Source of the DNA: Acidimicrobiia bacterium
GTDB lineage: Bacteria > Actinomycetota > Acidimicrobiia > Acidimicrobiales > Aldehydirespiratoraceae
Reading direction: 5' to 3'
Length of the DNA: 64,000 nucleotides
Assembly (NCBI GenBank): GCA_022819505.1
Contig: JAJEHD010000003.1
Span: 248,001 to 312,000, forward strand
Shown one piece after another: positions 8,399 through 17,438 of the stretch. The position numbers and the translations under genes are program-made. Within the stretch, counting starts at the first letter, position 1. Each line of letters begins with the position of its first letter. Under the pieces are notes generated by a model. It was given only the letters and a program-made list of their open reading frames with translations, made no database searches and was not told where the DNA came from.

Positions 8399-9298
8399 AT
8401 GGAGATCCCACTCGCGTCGGGCCCGATGCTGCGGCCGTCGTCGTGGCGGGGCGCGATGCTGCTGCGCTCGCAGTACCCCGACGCGTCGCCCATCTGCGGT
8501 GGCACCGACCTCATGGTCGACATCAACTTCGGCCGGGCCCGGCCGGCCACGCTGCTGGACCTGACATCGGTCGAGGACATCGACTCGTGGGAGCTGATCG
8601 ACGACGGCCGGACGGTGCGCATCGGCGCGGGAATGTCCTACACCAGGATCATCGACGAGTTGAGCGGCCTGTGCCCCGCGCTGGCTCAGGCGGCCCGCAC
8701 GATCGGTTCGCCCCAGATCCGCAACCGTGGCACCGTGGCCGGCAACCTCGCCACCGCCTCGCCGGCCGGCGACTCCCATCCGGTGCTGCTGGCGTGCTGG
8801 GCGCAGGTGGAGGCCGAGTCGGTACGGGGGTTGCGCCTCATCGACATCGACGACTTCTTCGTGGGGCCCAAGCGCAGTGCGCTCGAGCCCGACGAGCTGA
8901 TACGGGCAGTGCGGGTGCCGGCCGCGACCGGTCCGCAGCAGTTCGCCAAGGTCGGGCCGCGCAACGCCATGGTGATCGCCACGGTGTCGTTCGCCCTGAA
9001 CTTGGACACGGCCACACCGCGCGTCGGGACCGGGATCGGCTCAGCCGGTCCGACTCCGTTGCGGGCCCGAGCGGCGGAACAGATGCTCCAGGACTCCCTG
9101 GACGACCGCTGGGACGCGCCCGGCTCCGTCGACGAGGACGTGGGCCGGCAGTTCGGTGCCCTGGTAGCGGAGGCCGCCTCCCCCATCGACGATGTGCGGG
9201 GCAGTGCCGAGTACCGGAGGCACGCTCTGGCGGTGCTGGGCCGGCGATGCCTCAGCTGGGCGCTACAGGACCTGGGCGAGGGGGAGGTCGCGGCGTGA
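8399..9298 (+). CDS. Molybdenum hydroxylase, FAD-binding medium subunit (CoxM/XdhB type)
   Basis: A 299-residue FAD subunit of a xanthine-oxidase-family enzyme. The two flavin-binding loops are visible: ICGGTDLMVDINFG near residue 35 and TIGSPQIRNRGTVAGNLATA near 105. It passes electrons from the iron-sulfur subunit to the acceptor. The start codon at 8399 overlaps no neighbour, while the stop overlaps the next gene by 4 bp, indicating translational coupling. The gene order medium-small-large is that of the CoxMSL operons. Confidence 0.9.
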   Translation: MEIPLASGPMLRPSSWRGAMLLRSQYPDASPICGGTDLMVDINFGRARPATLLDLTSVEDIDSWELIDDGRTVRIGAGMSYTRIIDELSGLCPALAQAARTIGSPQIRNRGTVAGNLATASPAGDSHPVLLACWAQVEAESVRGLRLIDIDDFFVGPKRSALEPDELIRAVRVPAATGPQQFAKVGPRNAMVIATVSFALNLDTATPRVGTGIGSAGPTPLRARAAEQMLQDSLDDRWDAPGSVDEDVGRQFGALVAEAASPIDDVRGSAEYRRHALAVLGRRCLSWALQDLGEGEVAA

Positions 9299-9768
9299 GG
9301 GTGAACGTCACCGTCAACGGCGTGGCCCACAGCGTGGACCATGTGTGGGCGCTGGAGAGCCTGCTGGACTTCCTGCGGGAGCGGGTCGGCCTCCGGGGCA
9401 CCAAGAACGCCTGCGAGCAGGGCGAGTGCGGATCGTGCTCGGTCTACGTTGACGGGGTGCTGGTGTGCTCCTGCCTGGTGGCGGCGGTGCAGGTGGAGGG
9501 CCGCTCCGTCGTGACCGTGGAGGGCCTCGACTCCGGCGGCGGCATGCATCCGGTGCAGCAGGCCTTCCTCGATGCGGGCGCTGTGCAGTGCGGGTTTTGC
9601 ACGCCGGGGATGGTCGTGGCCGCCCATTGCCTGCTGGCCGACAATCCCGACCCCGACGACCTGACGGTGCGGGAGGAGCTGTCGGGCAACCTGTGCCGCT
9701 GCACCGGCTACCAGAAGATCCTCGACGCCGTGCATCTGGCCGCCGAACGCACCGGTGCTGCGCCATGA
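9295..9768 (+). CDS. Molybdenum hydroxylase, 2Fe-2S small subunit (CoxS type)
   Basis: A 157-residue subunit carrying two [2Fe-2S] clusters. The plant-ferredoxin-like N-terminal site is CEQGECGSCSVYVDG with its last cysteine in VCSC. The C-terminal four-helix site is QCGFCTPGMV with NLCRCTGYQKI. The GTG start overlaps the previous stop by 4 bp. It relays electrons from molybdopterin to FAD. All cluster cysteines are present, so the subunit should be functional. Confidence 0.93.
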   Translation: MRVNVTVNGVAHSVDHVWALESLLDFLRERVGLRGTKNACEQGECGSCSVYVDGVLVCSCLVAAVQVEGRSVVTVEGLDSGGGMHPVQQAFLDAGAVQCGFCTPGMVVAAHCLLADNPDPDDLTVREELSGNLCRCTGYQKILDAVHLAAERTGAAP

Positions 9769-9784
9769 CCGCACGGGTCCGGCC

Positions 9785-12121
9785 ATGACGGTCATCGAAA
9801 CGCCGACGCGGATCACGACCCCGTCAGTGGTGGACGGGGTGGGGGCGTCGGCGACCCGGCCCGACGGTGTCCCCAAGGTGGACGGCTCGTTCATCTACTC
9901 CTCCGACGAGTACCACGACGGGTCGCTGTGGGGGGTCACCCTGCGGAGCCCCCACCCGCGGGCCCGGATCCTGGCGATCGACACGTCGCAGGCCGAGGGG
10001 ATCGACGGCGTGAGGTGCGTGCTGACCCACCGGGACGTGCCGGGCTCCAAGACCTACGGCATGAAGGTCTACGACGAGCCGGTGCTGGCCTTCGACGAGG
10101 TGCGGTACCAGGGCGAGCCGGTGGCGGTGGTGGCGGCCAGCCATCCCGAGATCGCCCGGCGGGCGTGCGAGCTGATCGTCGTGGACTACGAGGAGTTGGT
10201 GCCCAATACCGATCCGGAGATGTCGCTGACCGGGCGGGTCGATGGTCTGTTCGGCGGGGGTCTGGCCCGTCACGTGAGGATCCGCCACGGCGACGTGGGC
10301 GCGGCCCGTGCCCTGGCGGATGTCGTCGTCGAGGGCCGCTACGAGATGGGCACCCAGGACCCTGCGTTCCTGGGGCCGGAGTCGGGTCTGGCCGTCCCGC
10401 TGGGCGACGGCGGCGTGGAGCTGTACGTGTCGTGCCAGAACCTCCACCTCGACCAGCAGCAGGTGGCCGACTGCCTGGGCCTGCCCCTGGACAAGGTGCG
10501 GCTGGTGCTCTCGGGCGTCGGCGGTGCCTTCGGCGGCAAGGAGGACCTCAACGTCCACATCCACGCCTGCATGCTGGCTCTTCGCACCGGCCGGCCGGTG
10601 CGGATGGTCTACAGCCGCGAGGAGTCCTTCTTCGGCCACGTGCACCGCCACCCGGCCATCGCCGACATCGAGTTGGGGGCCACCCGCGACGGTCGGCTGC
10701 TGTTCACGAAGGTGCGGCTGGTGCTCGACGGCGGCGCCTACACGTCCACCTCGCAGGTGGTGATAGCCAACGGCTGCTACTTCGCGGCGGGGGCCTACGA
10801 CGTGGCCAACGTCGAGATCGACGGGTTCGCCACCTATACCAACAACCCGCCCTGCGGGGCGATGAGAGGCTTCGGCGCGGTTCAGTCCTGCTACGCCATC
10901 GAGTCGGCCATGGACCGGCTGGCCGCTGCGCTGGAGATGCATCCGCTGGAGCTGCGGATGCGCAACGCCATCGGCGAGGGCGACATGCTGCCCACCGGGC
11001 AGCCGGTCGACGGTCCTGCACCGGTGCAGGAGATCCTGGCGTACCTGCGCGACCTGCCGCTGCCCGCCGGCGTCGATCACGGGACCGCCGACATGCGGGC
11101 CCGCCCCGGCGGCGTGGGCAACGTCACCCGGGGAGAGGGCATCCGGCGGGGGGTGGGCTATGCGCTGGGCATGAAGGCGATCGGCTTCTCCGGCGGGATG
11201 GACGACACCTGCACCGCCCGGGTGACGGTGTGGATACGGGACGGCGAGCCGGTCGCCGAGGTCTACTGCGCCGGCCCCGAGCTGGGCCAGGGCGTGGTGA
11301 CCCTGGAAGCTCAGATCGCCCGCACCGAGCTGGGGGTGCGGACCGTGGAGCTGCGGGACAAGGACACCGACATCGCCGAGTCGGGGGCCTCCTCCGCGTC
11401 GCGCCAGAGCTGGATGACGGCTGGGGCCGTGGCCGGCGCGTGCGGGCTGGTGCGCGACGAGATCCTGGCCCGGGGCGCGCGAGCGCTGGGCCGCCCCGCC
11501 GGCGAGCTGACCCTCGATGGCCCCGAGATCCGCGACCCCGCCGGCCACCCGCTGGTGCCGGTGGCCGAGGTCCTGGGACCCGAGGCGGTGTCGCACGCCT
11601 TCACCTACCGCCACCGCCCCACCGAGCCCGTCGACGACGAGCGCGGCCAGGGCAACGCCCACGTCGCGTTCGCCTACGCCGCCCACCGGGCCGTCGTGGA
11701 CGTGGACGTCGAGCTGGGCCTGGTCAAGGTGGTCGAGATGGCCACCGCCCAGGACGTCGGCAAGGCCATGAACCCGGCAGGGGTCGAGGGCCAGATCGAG
11801 GGCGGCACGGTCCAGGGCCTCGGGCTGGCCGTCATGGAGGAGCTTCAGATCACCGACGGCAGGGTTCGCAACCCGTCGTTTACCGACTACCTGATCCCCA
11901 CCATGCTCGATGTCCCGCCCATGCCGATGAAGATCTTCGAGTTCCCCCACCCCGACTCCCCGTACGGGCTCAACGGCGTCGGCGAGCCTCCCAACCTGTC
12001 GTCCACGCCGGCCATCCTCAACGCACTGCGGGACGCCACCGGCCTGGAGCTGCCCCGAGCACCCGTCCGTCCGTCGGACCTGATCACCGAACCCCCGGAC
12101 GGGCGAGCAGAGCCCGAATAG
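9785..12121 (+). CDS. Molybdenum hydroxylase, molybdopterin-binding large subunit
   Basis: A 778-residue catalytic subunit of a xanthine-oxidase-type hydroxylase. The cofactor loop GVGGAFGGKEDL, the arginine loop PCGAMRGFGAVQ and the C-terminal GVGEPPNLSS carrying the catalytic glutamate are all visible. The active-site loop is neither AYXCSFR (form I CO dehydrogenase) nor AYRGAGR (form II), so this is not a CO dehydrogenase. It more probably hydroxylates an aldehyde, N-heterocycle or side chain with water as oxygen source. Maturation genes are not in the window. The binding lipoprotein of the ABC importer follows within 35 bp, hinting that importer and hydroxylase share a substrate. Confidence 0.9.
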   Translation: MTVIETPTRITTPSVVDGVGASATRPDGVPKVDGSFIYSSDEYHDGSLWGVTLRSPHPRARILAIDTSQAEGIDGVRCVLTHRDVPGSKTYGMKVYDEPVLAFDEVRYQGEPVAVVAASHPEIARRACELIVVDYEELVPNTDPEMSLTGRVDGLFGGGLARHVRIRHGDVGAARALADVVVEGRYEMGTQDPAFLGPESGLAVPLGDGGVELYVSCQNLHLDQQQVADCLGLPLDKVRLVLSGVGGAFGGKEDLNVHIHACMLALRTGRPVRMVYSREESFFGHVHRHPAIADIELGATRDGRLLFTKVRLVLDGGAYTSTSQVVIANGCYFAAGAYDVANVEIDGFATYTNNPPCGAMRGFGAVQSCYAIESAMDRLAAALEMHPLELRMRNAIGEGDMLPTGQPVDGPAPVQEILAYLRDLPLPAGVDHGTADMRARPGGVGNVTRGEGIRRGVGYALGMKAIGFSGGMDDTCTARVTVWIRDGEPVAEVYCAGPELGQGVVTLEAQIARTELGVRTVELRDKDTDIAESGASSASRQSWMTAGAVAGACGLVRDEILARGARALGRPAGELTLDGPEIRDPAGHPLVPVAEVLGPEAVSHAFTYRHRPTEPVDDERGQGNAHVAFAYAAHRAVVDVDVELGLVKVVEMATAQDVGKAMNPAGVEGQIEGGTVQGLGLAVMEELQITDGRVRNPSFTDYLIPTMLDVPPMPMKIFEFPHPDSPYGLNGVGEPPNLSSTPAILNALRDATGLELPRAPVRPSDLITEPPDGRAEPE

Positions 12122-12153
12122 GCTGCACTATCGCGCGATTCCGGGAGGGAGCG

Positions 12154-13743
12154 ATGTTCCGAGTCCGACGCACCATCGCCGTGCTGGGCGCCGCGGTCGT
12201 GCTGGCTGCAGCCTGCGGCAACAGCCCCAGCGGTGACGGGGCCGCCCCCACTCCCGACACCGCGGCACCAACCACAGCCGCGCCGGTCACGACCGCGGCC
12301 GACGTTCCCGAGCCCGACGCGGTGGTGGAGGCCCCGGAGCCCGACGCTTCCGAGCCGGATGAGCCGACCGCCGACGAGCCGGCCACCACCGAGGAGGCTC
12401 CCGAGCCGGCCGCCGACGAGCTGGATGCCGCCGAGGCTCCCGAACCCGAGACTGACGACCCCGCCCCGACGACGACCACCGAACCGGTCGTCGAGGAGCC
12501 GGTCGACCCCTACCCCCACCGCCACGACTTCGTGCCCCTCGACGGGGTGCCCGGAGTCACCGTCGACGAGATCCGGGTGGCCGTCATCGGCACCGGCAAG
12601 AACAACATTCTGGGGACCTGCATCCTCCCGTGCTTCCACACCGGGATCCAGGCGTACTTCGACTACGTCAACGACGCGGGCGGCGTGTACGGGCGCCGGC
12701 TGGTGATCGGCGAGCTCCTCGACGACGAGCTCGGCTTCAACCAGCAGCGCTCGCTCGAGGTGATCGACGGCAACAACAGCCTGGCCGCGTTCCAGGCCAC
12801 GCTCCTTCCCTCGGGGTGGGGCCCGCTGAACGACGCCGGGATTCCGACGTTCACCTGGAACATCCACAGCGCGGACTCGGTCAACCGGGACGCCATCTTC
12901 GGGAGCTTCGTGATCGGGTGCGCGGGATGCACCCAGAGGGGCCTGCCCTGGCTGGCCGCCCACGCGGGCGCCGGCCGGGTGGCGCTGCTCGGCTACGGCG
13001 TGTCGGAGACCTCGAAGGTCAACACCCAGGCATCGGCGGACTCCATCAGGCTCTATGGCGCCGATGTGGGCGGGCTGGAGGTGGCCTACGTCAACGACGA
13101 CCTTGCCTTCGGGCTGCCCAACGGCATTGGGCCTGAGGTCACCCAGATGATCGATGCCGGCGTGGACTTCATTGCCGCGTCAATGGACCTCAACGGCATG
13201 CTCACACTGGCCCAGGAGCTGGAACGGCAAGGGGTGAGGGATCAGATCACGATGCTGCACCCCAATACCTACGACGTCGACTTCGTGGCCGCGGCCGGCG
13301 GCCTCTTAGACGGCGACTACGTGCTGGTGCTGTTCGTCCCCTTCGAGTACCAGAGCAGCAGCCCGCTGCGACACGCATACGACCAGTGGGTGCCGGCCCA
13401 CGGCGGCCCGACGGCTGAGCAGACCATGGCGGGCTGGATCAACGCCGACATGCTGGTGACCGGGCTGCTGGAGGCCGGACCCGAGTTCGACCGGCAGGCG
13501 ATCATCGATTCGCTGAATCGGATCACCTATGGCGCGGGCGGCTTGATCAACCCCATCGACTGGACCCGCCAGCACACCGCGGTCGTGCCCGGCGTCTTCG
13601 ACCACGCCTACGCCCAGGAGTGCGTGTCCTATGTCCGGGTCGAGCAGGGGTCGTTCGTCACGTTCCTCCCCGAGCCGTGGATGTGCTGGCCGGGCGACAC
13701 GGACGCCTGGTCGGAACCGACTCCCACCGACTTCGCGGGCTGA
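12154..13743 (+). CDS. Branched-chain-amino-acid-type ABC substrate-binding lipoprotein
   Basis: A 529-residue lipoprotein of the periplasmic-binding-fold type I (LivJ-like) group. The signal peptide ends in lipobox LAAAC with C21 as lipidation site. A linker of about 100 residues rich in Pro, Glu, Thr and Ala follows, and then the binding domain from about residue 133 (VDEIRVAVIGTGKNN). GGGAGGGAGCG precedes the ATG. It would capture the substrate outside the membrane and deliver it to the fused permease downstream. The unusually long acidic linker may span a thick envelope. The ligand may be an amino acid or an aromatic or aliphatic acid. Confidence 0.88.
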   Translation: MFRVRRTIAVLGAAVVLAAACGNSPSGDGAAPTPDTAAPTTAAPVTTAADVPEPDAVVEAPEPDASEPDEPTADEPATTEEAPEPAADELDAAEAPEPETDDPAPTTTTEPVVEEPVDPYPHRHDFVPLDGVPGVTVDEIRVAVIGTGKNNILGTCILPCFHTGIQAYFDYVNDAGGVYGRRLVIGELLDDELGFNQQRSLEVIDGNNSLAAFQATLLPSGWGPLNDAGIPTFTWNIHSADSVNRDAIFGSFVIGCAGCTQRGLPWLAAHAGAGRVALLGYGVSETSKVNTQASADSIRLYGADVGGLEVAYVNDDLAFGLPNGIGPEVTQMIDAGVDFIAASMDLNGMLTLAQELERQGVRDQITMLHPNTYDVDFVAAAGGLLDGDYVLVLFVPFEYQSSSPLRHAYDQWVPAHGGPTAEQTMAGWINADMLVTGLLEAGPEFDRQAIIDSLNRITYGAGGLINPIDWTRQHTAVVPGVFDHAYAQECVSYVRVEQGSFVTFLPEPWMCWPGDTDAWSEPTPTDFAG

Positions 13744-13796
13744 CTCCCGGTCACTGATCCGCAGGTCCCGATCACCGCCGGTTTGGAGCACTGAAG

Positions 13797-15851
13797 GTGA
13801 GCGGGGCGGGCGGCTTCTTCGAGGACCTGTTCCGGGGCTTGCTCCAGGGCACGCCACCTGGGGCCGTGTATGCCCTGGTCGCTCTCGGCTTCGTGCTCAC
13901 CTACAAGACCTCCGGCGTGTTCAACCTGGCCTTCGGCGCCCAGGCCTACATCTCGGCGGCCATGTACTTCAAGGCTCACACCCTGTGGGGCTGGCCCAAG
14001 TGGGCCGCGCTGGTGGTCTCGGCCTTCGTGCTGGCGCCGCTGATCGGCCTAGTGCTGGAACGGCTGATCTTCCGGCACCTGCGCACCGCCTCAGCGGTCT
14101 CCAAGCTGGTGGTGGCCCTCGGCCTGAGCGTGGCCCTGCCGGAGCTGTTCAACCAGGCAGCCCGCTTCACGGCCGTCGCCGGACGGCAGATCACCGGCAT
14201 CATCCCCGACGGCGCCAGTGTGTTCTACGACCCCTTCGGGGTGTACCGCTTCAACCGCGACGAGTTGGCGATGATGGCGGTGGCCCTGGCCGCCACCCTG
14301 CTCCTGGCCGCCCTGTTCCGGTTCACGATGATCGGCCTGGCCATGCGCGCGGTGGTGGAGAGCCCCCGGATGACCGAGCTGAGCGGCATCAACGCCGACC
14401 GGACCTCCGCGTTCGCCTGGGCCCTGTCGAGCACCTTCGCGGGCCTGGCCGGCGTGCTGATCGCCCCCAGGTTCAACTCTCTGCTCTCCACCGACTTCTT
14501 CACGCTGGTGGTGATCGCGGTGGCGGCCGCCGCCGTCGGAAAGCTGGTGAGCCTGCCGCGGGCCCTGCTCGGCGGCCTGGGTCTCGGCTGGCTCATCGCG
14601 GTTTTCAACACGTTCCTGCCCCGCTGGTCCGGCGACCACACTTGGCTGCGGCCCTTCCAGGAGAACCTCACGCCGTCGCTGCCGTTCGTGGTGCTGTTCG
14701 CGATCCTGGTGCTGTGGCGGGCCATCGGACGCGAGCGGGAGGCCTCCGATCCGCTGTCGGGAGTCGATCCGCCGCCGCCCGCTCTGGCCGCGCTGGCGCG
14801 GCACCCGAAGCTCACCCTGTTCACCCGGCTGTTCGGCGTCGGGTTCATCGCGGTGGTCGGCTCGGTGGTGTGGTTCAGGGCCGGTGTGCTCTGGATGCAC
14901 CTGGTAACCACCGCGGTGATCATGGCGGTGATCTACCTGTCGGTGACGGTGATCACCGGCATGGCCGGGCAGATCTCGCTGTGCCAGGGGACCTTCGCGG
15001 CGATCGGCGGGTTCACGATCTTCCAGATGGCGGACCGCTTCAACATGTCGGTACTGGCTGCGGCCCTGCTGGGCGCGGGGGTGGCGGCCGCGGTCGGGGC
15101 GGTGCTGTCGCTGCCGGTGCTGCGCCTGGGCGGGGTATGGCTGGCCATCGCCACCCTGGCGTTCGCCTTCTTCTTCGACGCGGTGATGGTCAAGTTCTCC
15201 TGGGTCGGGGGCGGGACCACGGCCCTGCTCACCGGCACCCGGGTGCCCCGGCCGCTGGTAGGCCCCATCGACTTCGCCAGCGACCGGGCGTTCCTGGTGC
15301 TGGCGGTGGTGGTTCTGGTCATCGTGTCGGTCGTCGTGATCCAGCTGCGTGAGGGGACCGTCGGCCGGACCCTCACCGCGCTGCGGGGCAGCGAGGTGGC
15401 CGCGGCGTCGATCGGCATCTCGGCCGCCCGGGCCCGCATCATCGCCTTCGCGGTGTCGGCGGCCATCGCGGGGCTCGGCGGGGCGCTGCTGTCCATGCAC
15501 CAGCAGAACGTGAACTACAGCACCAACTTCGGCCCGGTGAACGCCCTCTTCTGGCTGGTGATCGTGGTCGCGCTGGGGGCCCGGACCGTGGAGGGAGCCA
15601 TCCAGGCCGGGGCCGCCTTCGCCCTGTTCGAGCCGCTGATCCTGAAGGGTGACCTGCTGGCCTGGATCCTGCGGGGCGAGGACCACCTGCCCGGGCTGCT
15701 CCCCATCTCTGGCAGCTGGCGGCTGGTCCTGTTCGGCATGATGGCCATCCAGTTCGCCCGCCATCCCGAGGGCCTGGTCGAGCACGGCAAACGTCGTGCG
15801 TCGGCTCGCATCAACCGCTGGCTCGAGGCCCGCGAGGGAGCGGCACCGTGA
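13797..15851 (+). CDS. ABC importer permease, LivH-LivM fusion
   Basis: A 684-residue membrane protein joining both permeases of the branched-chain-amino-acid importer type. The N-terminal half, about residues 1-310, is LivH-like (GAVYALVALGFVLTYKTSGVFNLA). The C-terminal half, from about residue 345, is LivM-like, with the coupling region GRTLTALRGSEVAAASIGISAARAR. Two separate genes are usual, and the fusion fixes a 1:1 arrangement. The GTG start follows the binding-protein gene by 53 bp. The stop overlaps the ATPase start by 4 bp. Confidence 0.9.
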   Translation: MSGAGGFFEDLFRGLLQGTPPGAVYALVALGFVLTYKTSGVFNLAFGAQAYISAAMYFKAHTLWGWPKWAALVVSAFVLAPLIGLVLERLIFRHLRTASAVSKLVVALGLSVALPELFNQAARFTAVAGRQITGIIPDGASVFYDPFGVYRFNRDELAMMAVALAATLLLAALFRFTMIGLAMRAVVESPRMTELSGINADRTSAFAWALSSTFAGLAGVLIAPRFNSLLSTDFFTLVVIAVAAAAVGKLVSLPRALLGGLGLGWLIAVFNTFLPRWSGDHTWLRPFQENLTPSLPFVVLFAILVLWRAIGREREASDPLSGVDPPPPALAALARHPKLTLFTRLFGVGFIAVVGSVVWFRAGVLWMHLVTTAVIMAVIYLSVTVITGMAGQISLCQGTFAAIGGFTIFQMADRFNMSVLAAALLGAGVAAAVGAVLSLPVLRLGGVWLAIATLAFAFFFDAVMVKFSWVGGGTTALLTGTRVPRPLVGPIDFASDRAFLVLAVVVLVIVSVVVIQLREGTVGRTLTALRGSEVAAASIGISAARARIIAFAVSAAIAGLGGALLSMHQQNVNYSTNFGPVNALFWLVIVVALGARTVEGAIQAGAAFALFEPLILKGDLLAWILRGEDHLPGLLPISGSWRLVLFGMMAIQFARHPEGLVEHGKRRASARINRWLEAREGAAP

Positions 15852-16615
15852 CCGCGCTGCTGGCGGCGTCGGGCGTGAGCGTGGCCTTCTCGGGCATCCG
15901 CGCCCTGAACGATGTGAGCCTGCGGGTCGAGGCCGGAGAGCGGGTGGGCCTGATCGGACCGAACGGAGCCGGCAAGACCACCCTGTTCAACTGCCTGCTC
16001 GGGATCCTGCAGCCCGACTCGGGGCGGGTGATGCTCAACGGCGTCGATGTGGGCGGATGGCCGGTGCACCGGCGGGCCCGGGCCGGCATGAGCCGCACCT
16101 TCCAGCGGGTGGAGCTGTTCTCGGACACGACCGTGCGCGAGCACCTGCTGATCGCCGAGCGGATCCGCAACGGCTCCGGCGCGTTCTGGAAGGACCTGAT
16201 CGGCCGGGGACGCCCCCGGCCCGAGGAGATCGCAGCCTGCGACGAGGTGCTTGAACTGCTCGGCATCGTCGAGCTGGCTGATCAGCCGGTGGAGTCGCTC
16301 AGCCTCGGTCGGAGCCGGCTGGTGGAGGTCGGGCGGGCGCTGATGACCGGCCCCCAGGTGCTGCTGCTAGACGAGCCGTCGTCGGGACTGGACCGGGACG
16401 AGACGCAGGCACTGGCCGGCACGCTGCGGGCCGTGCAGGAGTCCAGGGGCTACGCCGTTCTGCTGGTGGAGCACGACGTGTCGCTGGTGGCCGACTTCAC
16501 CGAGCGCGCCTACGTGCTCGACTCGGGGTCGCTCATCGCCGAAGGCTCAACGGCCGAGGTGCTGGCCGATCCTGCGGTCAGGCGCGCCTACCTGGGTAGC
16601 TTCGAGGTCTCGTGA
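15848..16615 (+). CDS. ABC importer ATPase (LivG type)
   Basis: A 255-residue ATPase. Walker A is GPNGAGKTT, the signature region is ESLSLGRSRLVEVGRAL (a variant of LSxGQ) and Walker B is VLLLDEPSSGLD, with the switch histidine in LVEHDVSLV. It is longer than LivF and has the LivG-type region SRTFQRVELFSDTTVREHL. It drives import together with LivF and the fused permease. The signature lacks the usual Gln after Gly, having Arg instead, which is a modest oddity. Confidence 0.9.
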   Translation: MTALLAASGVSVAFSGIRALNDVSLRVEAGERVGLIGPNGAGKTTLFNCLLGILQPDSGRVMLNGVDVGGWPVHRRARAGMSRTFQRVELFSDTTVREHLLIAERIRNGSGAFWKDLIGRGRPRPEEIAACDEVLELLGIVELADQPVESLSLGRSRLVEVGRALMTGPQVLLLDEPSSGLDRDETQALAGTLRAVQESRGYAVLLVEHDVSLVADFTERAYVLDSGSLIAEGSTAEVLADPAVRRAYLGSFEVS

Positions 16616-16642
16616 TCATGGTTGTGGGCCGCGCCTCGACGA

Positions 16643-16657
16643 ACTTCCGGCGGAAGT
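16643..16657. promoter_or_regulatory. Perfect 15-bp palindrome between livG-type and livF-type genes
   Basis: ACTTCCG-G-CGGAAGT is a perfect inverted repeat, followed by the T-rich stretch GTCATATTTGCCTCTTT. It lies in the 97-bp gap that breaks an otherwise overlapping or closely spaced operon. It could be an operator for an internal promoter or a weak attenuator reducing LivF expression. Confidence 0.5.
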
Positions 16658-16712
16658 GGGTCATATTTGCCTCTTTCGGCCGGATGTTGGCGGGAGCGGG
16701 GCAGGTCTCGTG

Positions 16713-17438
16713 ATGGCGCCCATCCTCGAACTGCGCGACGTTGAGGCCGGCTACGGGCCGTTCCGGGCGCTGTTCGGCGTGTCCCTGTCGGTCGGCCCTG
16801 GGGAGTCAGTGGCCCTGGTCGGCGCCAACGGCGCGGGCAAGACCACCCTGGCCCGCCTGTCCTGCGGACTGGTGGCGCCCAGCGCCGGGACCGTGCTGGT
16901 GGACGGCGAGGAGGTCGGATCGGGCCGGCCCTCGGCCTGGCGGTTCGTGCGAGCCGGAGTGGCCCACGCCCCCGAGGGGCGCTCGGTGTTCGCGTCGCTC
17001 ACCGTGGAGGAGAACTTGGCGCTGTCGTTCCATCGGGCCTTTGGTCGGGCCGGGCTGGCGGGCGCCCTGGACCGCGCCTACGAGCTGTTCCCCCGGCTGG
17101 GCGAGCGGCGCACGCAGGTGGCGGGCACGCTGTCGGGCGGCGAGCAGCGCATGCTGTCGCTGGCCCGGGTGCTGGTGGAGTCGCCCCGGCTGCTGATCGC
17201 CGACGAGCTGTCGCTCGGTCTGGCGCCGATGATCGTGGACCAGGTGTTCGAGACGCTGGGCCGGATCCGGGCCGCCGGCACCGCGCTGCTGATCGTCGAG
17301 CAGCAGGTCGGCCACGCCCTGGAACTGTGCGACCGGGCCGCGGTCCTCGAGCACGGGCTCATCACCTGGCAGGGTCCCTCGAAGGAGGCCGGAGCGGTTC
17401 TGGAGTCCCGCCTGTTCGAGACAGGAGCAGCCCGCTGA
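16713..17438 (+). CDS. ABC importer ATPase (LivF type)
   Basis: A 241-residue ATPase with Walker A GANGAGKTTL, signature LSGGEQRMLSLARVL, a Walker B variant LLIADELSLGLAP and LLIVEQQVGHAL as the switch region. The ELSLGLAP form is typical of LivF. The ATG at 16713 is preferred over an upstream ATG because the residues from MAPILELRDVEAGYG match family N termini. The stop overlaps the next start by 1 bp, so the degradative genes downstream are co-transcribed with the importer. Confidence 0.9.
   Translation: MAPILELRDVEAGYGPFRALFGVSLSVGPGESVALVGANGAGKTTLARLSCGLVAPSAGTVLVDGEEVGSGRPSAWRFVRAGVAHAPEGRSVFASLTVEENLALSFHRAFGRAGLAGALDRAYELFPRLGERRTQVAGTLSGGEQRMLSLARVLVESPRLLIADELSLGLAPMIVDQVFETLGRIRAAGTALLIVEQQVGHALELCDRAAVLEHGLITWQGPSKEAGAVLESRLFETGAAR

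Noticed and set aside
8347..8622. N-terminal extension of the acyl-CoA dehydrogenase at 7144
   Set aside because: The extra residues are unlike any dehydrogenase and would overlap the divergent molybdenum hydroxylase gene; the GTG at 8346 gives the normal N terminus.
9785..12121. Aerobic CO dehydrogenase large subunit
   Set aside because: The active-site loops AYXCSFR and AYRGAGR are both absent; a different hydroxylase substrate is likely.
9928..12153. Very long plus-strand frame through the molybdenum hydroxylase in another phase, joined to the binding protein
   Set aside because: It is an arginine-rich shadow of the hydroxylase large subunit; the true binding-protein start at 12154 has a ribosome site and a signal peptide.
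14091..15785. Long minus-strand frame opposite the fused permease
   Set aside because: Composition rich in His, Gln, Gly and Arg is typical of an antisense shadow in high-GC DNA and matches no family.
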